From contig NZ_JAMXXN010000011.1 in assembly GCF_024129435.1 (NCBI RefSeq), forward strand, positions 1 through 64,000: a DNA stretch of 64,000 nt, given 5' to 3'. Source of the stretch: Acinetobacter lwoffii (lineage in GTDB: Bacteria > Pseudomonadota > Gammaproteobacteria > Pseudomonadales > Moraxellaceae). Under the pieces are notes generated by a model that saw only the letters and a list, made by a program, of their open reading frames with translations, ran no database searches and was not told the origin of the DNA. How positions within the stretch are numbered: position 1 is the first letter of the stretch; the number at the start of each line of letters is the position of its first letter. Shown here in pieces: positions 53,782-64,000 of this stretch. Both the position numbers and the translations under genes were made by a program.

Positions 53782-56700
53782 ATGCGTTTAAGCAGTTTAA
53801 AACTTTCAGGCTTTAAATCTTTTGCCGACAGTACCACTTTGCATTTTAAAGATAATCGTACTGCGGTCGTGGGACCGAATGGTTGTGGTAAATCCAACGT
53901 CATTGATGCCATACGCTGGGTCATGGGCGAGTCCAGTGCGCGTCAGTTGCGTGGTGGCAGCATGCAGGATGTCATCTTTACCGGAACTGCCAAGCGTAAA
54001 CCGGTGGGCATGGCCAGTGTAGAACTGCGCTTTGACAATACCTATGGCAAGCTGGGCGGTGCTTATAATGCCTATAACGAACTGGCGGTACGCCGTCAGG
54101 TCAACCGCGATGGCAAGTCCGAATATTTCCTGAATGGCAGCAAATGCCGTCGTCGTGATATTACAGATATTTTCCTGGGTACCGGTCTTGGTCCGCGTTC
54201 CTATGCGATTATCGAGCAGGGCATGATCAACCGTCTGGTCGATGCCAAGCCCGATGAAATGCGGGTCTATATTGAAGAAGCGGCCGGAGTGTCGCGCTAT
54301 CAGGCGCGTCGCCGTGAAACCATGCTGCATCTGGATCACACCACACAAAACCTGTCGCGTCTGGAAGATATCGCCTCCGAACTGAAATCCCAGCTAAAAA
54401 CCCTGAAACGTCAGTCGGAAAGTGCGATTCAATATAAAGAACTGGAAGGACAGATCCGCACAATCAAGATCGAAATTCTGTCTTTTCAATGTGAGCAAAG
54501 CCAGCGTTTACAGGAAGAATATACCCTTGAGATGAATACGCTCGGGGAAAACTTTAAGCTGGTACGTTCCGAACTGACCACCGTTGAACATGATTTGGGC
54601 AGCACCAGTGAACTGTTCCAGCGTCTGATTCAGCAATCCACTCCTTTGCAAAGTGAATGGCAACAGGCCGAGAAAAAACTGGCTGAACTGGAAATGACCC
54701 TGCAACAAAAGCAGTCTTTGCTAGAGCAGAATTCCAGCAGTCTGATCAAGCTGGAACAGCAAAAAGCCCAAACCAAAGAGCGTTTGCAGTTGATTGAACT
54801 GCAACTCGATACTTTACAGCAGCAATTTGAAGATCAACAGGCACAATTGCAACAGCAAGATGGCCAGACTCAGACGCATAGTCAGAATCTGAGTGAGCTC
54901 AAATCCCAGCAGAGTTCAGTAGCAGCGCAATTCGCACAGATTAAAACTCAGGTCGAACAGCAGCAACAGCGTAAATTACAAATGCTGGCTCAAAGCGAGC
55001 AACTGGCAAAGAATATTGAACGGATTGAACAGCAGAAACAGACGCTCCAACAGCAAAATGCACAGATCCAGCAACAGGCGCAGCAAGATGAGCTGGTGCA
55101 GTATCAGGCAGACAAAGCCCAGGCTGAACAGCAAATCGTTGGCTATGAAATTCAATTAACAGATTTAAGAGCTCAATTCGAGCAGATTCAGGAAGAGCAG
55201 GCGAGTCGTCAACAACAGCTGATGCAGCTCAAATCTGAAATTCAGGTGCTTCATTCAGAAAAGAAAAACCTGAGTCAATTACTGACCAAAGCCAATCCAA
55301 ATGCTAAAAACGATGCGGTACAGCTGATGCATGTACTTAAGCTCAATGATGCAGGCAAGGTACATGCCAGCCTGATCGAAAAGTTTCTGGCAAAATGGCT
55401 ATCTGCCCAGATTCTGGCCGAGGGCGAGCACTTCCTTGAAGATCGTGCGCGTCAGTTAAAGCAACAGGCTGTGCAGGATAAAATGCAGATTGCCAATACG
55501 ATGTGTCTGGCCAACTGGATTGAATCTCCGCATTATTCACTGTGGCAACAAGTCGCGGTCGTAGATACATTAGCACAAGCATTACCGCTTCAAACTGAGC
55601 TATTACAAGGCCAGTCAATCCTAAGTCTGGATGGCTATCATGTTGGGGCAGACTGGGTCATTGCGCTGGAGTATGATGAAGCCAGTCAGGCCGGACAAGG
55701 CGCATTGAGTCATCGAATCCGTCTGGATGAAATTGAGCAGCAGCTTGCGGAACTTGAACCTAAGTTTATGCAGCTGGAGCAGCAGTTACCTGAATTCGCC
55801 GATCAGGTTAAAGCTTTGCAAAATCAGATTCAGAGTATCAGCGAGCAGCAGAAACAAGCTCAAAAGCAGCTGCAGCAACTCGATGTCAATATTGCTAAAG
55901 TACAAAGTAGTGCGCAGGCTTTTGCATTGCAAAAGCAGCAATTACAGCATCAGCTGCAACAACTTGATGAGCAGCTTGAAGAAGATGCCATGCAGAAAGA
56001 TGATCTGGAAATTGACCTGCATGCCTTGAATATCAAGCTGGAACAGGCGTTACCAAATTATAAAACCCTGCAATTCCAGCTGGAAGAATTGAGCGCTCAG
56101 TTAGATGACTCGCAGCAGCTTAGCCAGCAAGCGCAGCAGGAACTGGAATTGCTGCGCCGTCAATGTGTGCAAAGCCAACAGCAGATCGAATTACTGGAAA
56201 AAGATCAGGTTTTCCTAAAAGAACAGTCTCAGCAAATTACTGCACAAATCGAACAAGCCAAAAAGTTTGTCGATCCGGTACAGTTGGAATTACCTGCTTT
56301 ACAGAGCCAGTTCAATGAACAGGCGCAGATCACTGAAAAGCTGCAAAAAACCTGGGCCGACTGGCAGGTTGAATTAAATCAGGTGCAGAGCAAACAGCAG
56401 CAGCTGACCGAACAGCGTCACAGTTTTCAGCAGCAGGATGAAAAACTCCGTACTACACTGGAAGAAAAACGTCTGGCCTGGCAGGCAGCCAAATCTGATT
56501 TGCAGCATTATTCTGAACAACTGAAAGAATTGAATAGTGAAGTAATTTCCGGGCTAGATATTGATATCAAAGCTCATCAGGCGAAGCTGGAAAAAGCTCA
56601 GGCCCAGTTTGATAAACTCGGTGCAGTCAATCTGGCGGCTTCCGAAGAATATGAAGAAGTGTCAAAACGTTATGAGGAACTGAGTCACCAGATGCAGGAT

Positions 56701-57234
56701 CTGGAAAATACGGTTGAACAGCTACAGGCTGCGATGAAGAGTATTGATCAGGAAACCCGTAAACTGTTTATGCACACGTTTGATCAGGTCAATGCTGAAC
56801 TGCAAAACCTGTTCCCGAAAGTGTTTGAAGGCGGTGAGGCGAGTTTAAGCCTTGAAGATGGCTGGCAGTCGGGGGTAAAACTGATGGCCCGACCACCGGG
56901 TAAACGAAACAGCTCATTGGCCTTACTCTCTGGTGGAGAAAAGGCTTTAACTGCATTAGCATTGGTATTCGCGATTTTTCGCTTAAATCCGGCACCATTT
57001 TGCGTACTGGATGAAGTCGATGCACCGCTGGATGATGCCAATGTGGGACGCTTTTGTAATTTAGTCAAAGAGCTTTCTGAACACGTGCAATTTATTTATA
57101 TTACCCATAACAAACTTGCAATGATGATGGCGACTGATCTTTTAGGTGTAACCATGCCTGAACCGGGAACCTCAAAATTAGTGACAGTTAATTTGGAACA
57201 GGCAAAAGAATACGGCCTAGCTGCGGAGGTATAA
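53782..57234 (+). CDS. smc: Chromosome segregation protein SMC
   Basis: 1150-aa condensin ATPase that works with ScpA/ScpB in chromosome compaction. Walker A GPNGCGKSNVI lies at residues 31-41. Two long Gln-rich coiled coils flank a hinge around residues ~500-640 (with GYHVGADWVIALEYD). The C-terminal signature LLSGGEKAL (~1048) and Walker B FCVLDEVDAPLDD (~1073-1085) complete the head. Start at 53782 with AGGA upstream; the longer frame from 53746 overlaps the GntR gene. It is SMC-type, not MukB-type, as expected for Pseudomonadales relatives. zipA follows after 1 base. Confidence 0.97.
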   Translation: MRLSSLKLSGFKSFADSTTLHFKDNRTAVVGPNGCGKSNVIDAIRWVMGESSARQLRGGSMQDVIFTGTAKRKPVGMASVELRFDNTYGKLGGAYNAYNELAVRRQVNRDGKSEYFLNGSKCRRRDITDIFLGTGLGPRSYAIIEQGMINRLVDAKPDEMRVYIEEAAGVSRYQARRRETMLHLDHTTQNLSRLEDIASELKSQLKTLKRQSESAIQYKELEGQIRTIKIEILSFQCEQSQRLQEEYTLEMNTLGENFKLVRSELTTVEHDLGSTSELFQRLIQQSTPLQSEWQQAEKKLAELEMTLQQKQSLLEQNSSSLIKLEQQKAQTKERLQLIELQLDTLQQQFEDQQAQLQQQDGQTQTHSQNLSELKSQQSSVAAQFAQIKTQVEQQQQRKLQMLAQSEQLAKNIERIEQQKQTLQQQNAQIQQQAQQDELVQYQADKAQAEQQIVGYEIQLTDLRAQFEQIQEEQASRQQQLMQLKSEIQVLHSEKKNLSQLLTKANPNAKNDAVQLMHVLKLNDAGKVHASLIEKFLAKWLSAQILAEGEHFLEDRARQLKQQAVQDKMQIANTMCLANWIESPHYSLWQQVAVVDTLAQALPLQTELLQGQSILSLDGYHVGADWVIALEYDEASQAGQGALSHRIRLDEIEQQLAELEPKFMQLEQQLPEFADQVKALQNQIQSISEQQKQAQKQLQQLDVNIAKVQSSAQAFALQKQQLQHQLQQLDEQLEEDAMQKDDLEIDLHALNIKLEQALPNYKTLQFQLEELSAQLDDSQQLSQQAQQELELLRRQCVQSQQQIELLEKDQVFLKEQSQQITAQIEQAKKFVDPVQLELPALQSQFNEQAQITEKLQKTWADWQVELNQVQSKQQQLTEQRHSFQQQDEKLRTTLEEKRLAWQAAKSDLQHYSEQLKELNSEVISGLDIDIKAHQAKLEKAQAQFDKLGAVNLAASEEYEEVSKRYEELSHQMQDLENTVEQLQAAMKSIDQETRKLFMHTFDQVNAELQNLFPKVFEGGEASLSLEDGWQSGVKLMARPPGKRNSSLALLSGGEKALTALALVFAIFRLNPAPFCVLDEVDAPLDDANVGRFCNLVKELSEHVQFIYITHNKLAMMMATDLLGVTMPEPGTSKLVTVNLEQAKEYGLAAEV

Positions 57235-57235
57235 T

Positions 57236-60350
<3,115 letters not shown>

Positions 60351-60383
60351 ATCTCTGCACATTTCATGAAAGAATAAGAGTTA

Positions 60384-60410
60384 AAAAAGCCACCTTCGGG
60401 TGGCTTTTTG
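60384..60410. terminator. Bidirectional terminator between ligA and the SDR gene
   Basis: Stem GCCACC / GGTGGC closed by a TTCG tetraloop, flanked by A-run and T-run, between convergent genes. Confidence 0.9.
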
Positions 60411-60420
60411 CATAAAAAGA

Positions 60421-61488
60421 TTAAGGAATATATTTTTTCACAACACCATCATCGAGTAGCTGCTGGAAATGTTCAACCAGACTTTCTTTCACCGGACGAT
60501 ACTCAATACCGAGCTCATTTTTACTTTTCTGGGCATTAAAGAAAATTGGATAACCCATATTTAGCTCTACAAATTTGCGGCTAAAACCTGCTACAGGTCC
60601 GAACATTTTGAAAGCTGCCTTCGGCAATTGATTGCGCGGGAACGGAAACTTATTGCCAAAATATGCCCGTAGAATTTGGCCCATTTCCAGCAGGCTCAAG
60701 CTTTCACTACAAATGATATAACGGCCATGCACTTCTGGATTAAACGCCGCACGGATATGCGCTTCAGCGACATCCTGAACATCGACGACGCCATTCCACA
60801 TCGGCGGGACACCAAGCAAAGTCATGCCGTTGGCAAACTGTTGCAGGACTTCTACACTACCGGATTGGGTATTTGGCGTTAAGGATTGACCAAAAACCAG
60901 TGCCGGATTGATACAGACCAGATCCCAGCGATCCTGTGCTTCAGCCATTTCCCAGGCTTTGCGCTCTGCCATGACTTTGGAATAAGGATAAGGCTGATGT
61001 GTGGCCGAACTGGTGGTATTCCAATGTGATTCATCAAAACTGTTATTTTCAGTCTGTAGAATATCAATGGCATCGCCATAGGTGGATGCGATACTCGATG
61101 TGACGATCACGCGTTTCACTGATTCAGTCTGATTGACACTATTCAGTACATTTTCAGTGCCTAACACCGCAGGTTCAATAATATCTTTGACTGCATCTTT
61201 ATAATTGGTGACCACAAAAGGCGAGGCCATATGAAAGACAATTTCACAACCTTGCATAGCATGATCAAAAGAGCCTGGGCTTAATAAATTGGCCTGAAAT
61301 AACTTGAGAGTTCCCGGCGTGCTGTCGGCAATTTTTTCTAAATGGGCAAAGCTTTTACTTTTATTCAGGTCACGCACCGTGGCATGTACGGTATAGCCTT
61401 GCGTGAGTAATTTCTGGATGACCCAGCTGGCAATATAACCCGATGCACCGGTAACCAGAACAGGCGCTGTTGTTTGTGGATGTGTCAT
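60421..61488 (-). CDS. NAD-dependent epimerase/dehydratase, extended SDR (dihydroflavonol-reductase-like)
   Basis: 355-aa extended short-chain reductase. The Rossmann motif VLVTGASGYIASWV lies near residues 10-23, VRDLNKS marks NADP preference, and the catalytic Ser region is RVIVTSSIAS, with YPYSKVMAE (Tyr/Lys pair) near 165. It resembles the dihydroflavonol-4-reductase / cinnamoyl-CoA-type bacterial group that reduces aldehydes or ketones. The physiological substrate is unknown. Transcribed alone. Confidence 0.88.
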   Translation of the reverse strand: MTHPQTTAPVLVTGASGYIASWVIQKLLTQGYTVHATVRDLNKSKSFAHLEKIADSTPGTLKLFQANLLSPGSFDHAMQGCEIVFHMASPFVVTNYKDAVKDIIEPAVLGTENVLNSVNQTESVKRVIVTSSIASTYGDAIDILQTENNSFDESHWNTTSSATHQPYPYSKVMAERKAWEMAEAQDRWDLVCINPALVFGQSLTPNTQSGSVEVLQQFANGMTLLGVPPMWNGVVDVQDVAEAHIRAAFNPEVHGRYIICSESLSLLEMGQILRAYFGNKFPFPRNQLPKAAFKMFGPVAGFSRKFVELNMGYPIFFNAQKSKNELGIEYRPVKESLVEHFQQLLDDGVVKKYIP

Positions 61489-61714
61489 ATCGGAACCGTT
61501 GTTGTTTTAAATTTGTGTGAATGATAAGCGAAATTTAAGCATGAAGTACGCCAATGCAGTGATGTTTATACAAAAAGAATGAATCTGTCTGGTCAAAATT
61601 AAGATTTACAAATTTTAACGCATGTGTTTATTCGCCAGTTTTAGGTTATTGCCAAGCGTAATGAAAGTGCAAAGTGTTGTTTTATAAATGGGATTTCATT
61701 AAGAACAAAGTGTA
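61489..61714. other. Non-coding spacer upstream of the ferritin control region
   Basis: AT-rich, no gene-like frame. It must hold the promoter of the minus-strand SDR gene; no clear boxes recognised. Confidence 0.5.
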
Positions 61715-61733
61715 AATGCAAGTACTTCTCATT
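61715..61733. promoter_or_regulatory. Candidate Fur box upstream of the ferritin gene
   Basis: AATGCAAGTACTTCTCATT matches the 19-bp inverted repeat AATGAGAATnATTCTCATT at about 14 of 18 scored positions, with the right half essentially perfect. It lies ~40 bases upstream of the -35 box, suitable for iron-responsive control. Moderate evidence only. Confidence 0.4.
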
Positions 61734-61756
61734 TTAATTATATAAAAATCAAATAT

Positions 61757-61802
61757 TTAACCATGGTTAAGCTTTGCAAATTCAATTGCTTTTCGCCATA
61801 AT
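61757..61802 (+). promoter_or_regulatory. Ferritin promoter with adjacent palindrome
   Basis: TTGCAA (61774-61779), a 17-base spacer and CATAAT (61797-61802) form a good sigma-70 promoter. A perfect 14-bp palindrome TTAACCATGGTTAA (61757-61770) ends 3 bases before the -35 box and is a plausible regulator site. Confidence 0.6.
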
Positions 61803-61830
61803 AGCAAAATACAGGTAGGGAGTTATTCAA

Positions 61831-62295
61831 ATGCGCGGAAATCCAGAAGTCGTAGATTATTTAAATATGTTGATCGGTGGCGAACTGGCTGCTCGTGACC
61901 AATACTTGATTCACTCTCGTATGTATGAAGATTGGGGATTGACCAAAATCTTTGAACGTATCGATCACGAAATGCAAGAAGAGTCCCAGCATGCGGATGC
62001 GATTATCCGTCGTGTTCTGTTCCTTGAAGGAACGCCAAACATGCAGCGCGATGACGTTGAGATTGGCGAGGATGTGGTGAGCTGCCTGAAAGCCGATCTA
62101 AAACTTGAATATCATGTGCGGGAAAAACTGGCGCAGGGCATCAAACTGTGCGAAGAGAAAGGTGACTATATCAGCCGTGATATGTTACGCCAGCAAATGT
62201 CGGATACCGAAGAAGACCATACTTACTGGTTAGAAAAACAATTGCGCTTAATCGAACTGATTGGTCTGCAAAATTATATTCAGTCACAGATGTAA
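61831..62295 (+). CDS. Ferritin-like iron storage protein, bacterioferritin family without haem ligand (FtnA/BfrA type)
   Basis: 154-aa four-helix-bundle subunit of a 24-mer iron store. Di-iron ligands are present: Glu18 ([10 protein letters not shown]), Glu51 and His54 (EESQHAD), Glu94-region (KLEYHVRE) and Glu127/His130 (TEEDHTYW). The haem-coordinating Met52 of true bacterioferritins is Ser52 here. In this respect, and in overall sequence, it matches the Pseudomonas FtnA once called BfrA, which does not bind haem by itself. AGGGAG gives a good ribosome-binding site. The name bfr is common in annotations but may mislead. Confidence 0.93.
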   Translation: MRGNPEVVDYLNMLIGGELAARDQYLIHSRMYEDWGLTKIFERIDHEMQEESQHADAIIRRVLFLEGTPNMQRDDVEIGEDVVSCLKADLKLEYHVREKLAQGIKLCEEKGDYISRDMLRQQMSDTEEDHTYWLEKQLRLIELIGLQNYIQSQM

Positions 62296-62307
62296 AACCG
62301 GATGAAT

Positions 62308-62336
62308 AAAAAACCCAGCACATGCTGGGTTTTTTA
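62308..62336. terminator. Bidirectional terminator between the ferritin gene and exbD
   Basis: Stem AAACCCAGCA / TGCTGGGTTT with A-run and T-run on opposite sides, between convergent genes. Confidence 0.88.
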
Positions 62337-62350
62337 TATCTTGAAAATAC

Positions 62351-62767
62351 TTAGTTGTTATTACTCATAATGCCAATTTTTTTGACCTCCAGCCTTTGAG
62401 CTGCCGCCATGACCATAGCGATATGTTTATATTCAGTGGCACGATCCGCCTTGATTTTAATCTGATCCTGATCCGCTTTTTGCGCTACTGTCTTGAATAA
62501 GTTTTCCAGAGCTTGGGTATTTGCTACCGGCTGTTCATTCCAGAAAATCTTACCTTGTGCATCCAGACGTAATTCCACCAGCTCAGGCGGTTTTTCATCG
62601 GTTACAGGAGGCGTTCCATTCGGTAGATCGATATTAATCGAGTTATTCGGCAAAGGAATTGTGATAATAAACATAATCAGCAAGACCAGCATGACATCAA
62701 TCAATGGGGTCATGTTGACATCTAACATCACATCATCGTCTTGATTTGAACCAACATTCATACCCAT
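62351..62767 (-). CDS. exbD: ExbD/TolR-family biopolymer transport protein (second copy)
   Basis: 138-aa inner-membrane protein, one N-terminal helix with the proton-channel aspartate in NMTPLIDVMLVLLIMFI, followed by a periplasmic domain. It energises TonB together with ExbB using the proton gradient. AAGGA upstream of the ATG. It is the distal of two exbD genes in an exbB-exbD-exbD operon, 21 bases after the first; the two share only the family pattern, so they are not recent duplicates. Confidence 0.92.
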   Translation of the reverse strand: MGMNVGSNQDDDVMLDVNMTPLIDVMLVLLIMFIITIPLPNNSINIDLPNGTPPVTDEKPPELVELRLDAQGKIFWNEQPVANTQALENLFKTVAQKADQDQIKIKADRATEYKHIAMVMAAAQRLEVKKIGIMSNNN

Positions 62768-62788
62768 AAACTTAATCCTTCTTTGTGC

Positions 62789-63214
62789 TTAAGGTGTAGC
62801 GGGCGGAGTGGTGACAAAAGCAATTTTGCCAATACCGGCCTGTTGGGTGGTACTAATCACCTGATCAATTGCTTCATAAGGTGTTAACTGATCACCACGA
62901 ATATGCACTTCAGGCTGCGGACGTTTCTGTGCTTCTGCCTGTAAACGGCTCAGTAAAACTGTTTTATCTGCAATATAAATTTCGTTCCAGAAAATATCGC
63001 CAGTTTTATTGACAGCCAGCTGAACATTTTCTGGCTTGGTTTCATACAGTACATTTCTTTCTTCGGGCAGATCGACAGGTACGGTATGAATGGCAACCGG
63101 TACAGTAATCAGGAAGATAATGAGCAGAACCAGCATAATATCAACCAAAGGGGTGGTATTAATGGTTCCAATTACCTCATCATCGCTGTCGTTTGAATTG
63201 ACCATCATTCCCAT
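62789..63214 (-). CDS. exbD: ExbD/TolR-family biopolymer transport protein (first copy)
   Basis: 141-aa paralogue of the downstream ExbD. The membrane helix holds NTTPLVDIMLVLLIIFLIT with the essential Asp, and the periplasmic domain ends in TTQQAGIGKIAFVTTPP. It starts 16 bases after exbB on the same strand. Two ExbDs per operon are known in other TonB systems such as Xanthomonas, where both can be needed for particular substrates. Confidence 0.93.
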   Translation of the reverse strand: MGMMVNSNDSDDEVIGTINTTPLVDIMLVLLIIFLITVPVAIHTVPVDLPEERNVLYETKPENVQLAVNKTGDIFWNEIYIADKTVLLSRLQAEAQKRPQPEVHIRGDQLTPYEAIDQVISTTQQAGIGKIAFVTTPPATP

Positions 63215-63230
63215 GGCTGATGCCTCACTC

Positions 63231-64000
63231 TTACTTCACGTCACGATTAACAGGATTATTGGTTGTAATTTCACCGCTGAGTAATACTGCGTGTAAATCA
63301 GAACCAAAAGTACGGACTTCTTCCATGACCGCTTTATTACGGCGAGTCAACCAGTTGTAGCCAAGTACTGCAGGTACTGCTACGGCCAGACCGATAGCTG
63401 TCATAATCAGTGCTTCACCCACTGGACCTGCTACTTTATCAATCGAAGCCTGACCTGAAACACCAATGGCAGTCAGTGCATGGTAAATCCCCCAAACCGT
63501 ACCGAAAAGTCCAACGAAAGGTGCGGTAGAACCGACTGTCGCAAGGAAGGCCAGGCCACCACTCAGATGGTTCTGGATTTTGTCGATTGCACGGGAAATC
63601 GAAATGGTGACCCAGGTATTGAAATCAATACGCTCAAGTAATGTGCCACCATGATTTTTGGTTGACTTGATACCTTTTTCCGCAATAAAACGGTAGACGC
63701 TGGCTTCATCCAGATTCTCGGTTGCATTATCTAGAGAAGATGATTCCCAGAATTGGTGTTCAGCTTCCTTGGCTTGCTTACGGATCTTACTTTGCTGTAA
63801 ACATTTGCTGATCATGATGTACCAGGTACCGATCGACATGACCACCAGAATAAACAAAGTGATTTTAGAAACAATATCACCTTCTTTCCACATGGCTTCT
63901 AGGCCATAAGGATTGTATCCAGCTTTTTCATCGCTAGCTTCAGCAGGCAGTGGTGGCGGGGTCGGTGTAGCCGCTGTTGCAGGTGTTGTTACCACTGTTT
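63231..64000 (-). CDS. exbB: ExbB/MotA-TolQ-QR proton channel protein (5' end beyond window)
   Basis: At least 256 aa. A Pro/Ala/Thr-rich N-terminal stretch, one membrane helix (VSKITLFILVVMSIGTWYIM), a cytoplasmic loop, and two helices with the family block LAFLATVGSTAPFVGLFGTVWGIYHAL and EALIMTAIGLAVAVPAV. It forms the pentameric motor with ExbD for TonB-dependent uptake. The frame remains open to the right edge and the only in-window start is a GTG at 63995, so the true start, and probably tonB, lie outside. Confidence 0.93.
   Translation of the reverse strand, partial: TVVTTPATAATPTPPPLPAEASDEKAGYNPYGLEAMWKEGDIVSKITLFILVVMSIGTWYIMISKCLQQSKIRKQAKEAEHQFWESSSLDNATENLDEASVYRFIAEKGIKSTKNHGGTLLERIDFNTWVTISISRAIDKIQNHLSGGLAFLATVGSTAPFVGLFGTVWGIYHALTAIGVSGQASIDKVAGPVGEALIMTAIGLAVAVPAVLGYNWLTRRNKAVMEEVRTFGSDLHAVLLSGEITTNNPVNRDVK

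Overview
The window is a moderately low-GC gammaproteobacterial chromosome segment. It is almost certainly Acinetobacter (Moraxellaceae). The evidence is the ibaG-murA-hisG-hisD-hisC order, a complete six-gene fil cluster (named in Acinetobacter annotation as a putative pilus system), a paaZ / paaABCDEFGHJKXY phenylacetate island, an SMC-type condensin followed by zipA and ligA, and a C39-peptidase/outer-membrane-barrel locus. No insertion sequence, prophage, CRISPR array or tRNA was seen. The sequence opens in the last ~40 bases of a 5S rRNA, so an rRNA operon lies just upstream.

Layout. 1-8.75 kb: 5S end, rpoN, hpf, ibaG-murA-hisG, hisD, hisC (flanked by two long imperfect inverted repeats) and pabB on the opposite strand. 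9.0-17.05 kb: filA-filF, coding for a secreted Cys-free Gly/Asn-rich protein, a C39 cysteine peptidase, a FapF-like barrel, a FadL-like barrel, a secreted VQP-repeat protein and a large lipoprotein. 17.1-27.3 kb: housekeeping and maintenance genes (two NUDIX hydrolases, gamma-carbonic anhydrase-like protein, tsaB, uppP, rsmJ, a membrane C13 peptidase-like protein, S-formylglutathione hydrolase, a DUF898 plus M48 peptidase pair, a DUF2218 protein, rpe). 27.3-28.0 kb: a 635-base non-coding stretch holding a cluster of DnaA-box-like 9-mers and, at its end, a guanidine-II (mini-ykkC) riboswitch in front of the guanidinium exporter gdx/sugE. 28.3-32.2 kb: ogt, a NERD-domain protein, dusC and an MFS transporter. 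32.3-45.8 kb: the phenylacetate catabolon. 45.9-64 kb: methyltransferase, a cytochrome-assembly-type membrane protein, ffh, two tandem RBBP9-type hydrolases (the second without its nucleophile), coaX-birA, a TauE/SafE permease, a GntR regulator, smc-zipA-ligA, an SDR reductase, a ferritin, and exbD-exbD-exbB running off the right edge.

How the genes work together. PaaK activates phenylacetate to its CoA ester, PaaABCDE epoxidises the ring, PaaG isomerises the epoxide to the oxepin, PaaZ opens and oxidises it, and PaaJ/F/H complete beta-oxidation. PaaX and PaaY are the regulator and the accessory thioesterase-type protein. The fil genes have the parts list of a Pseudomonas Fap-type functional-amyloid export system (C39 protease, dedicated outer-membrane barrel, Cys-free secreted subunit). 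I consider this the most interesting under-described system here. Smaller points worth checking: a ferritin lacking the bacterioferritin haem-ligand Met, a BirA with Gln at the position of E. coli Arg118, a low-GC patch inside paaH, and a dead-nucleophile paralogue of an RBBP9 hydrolase.
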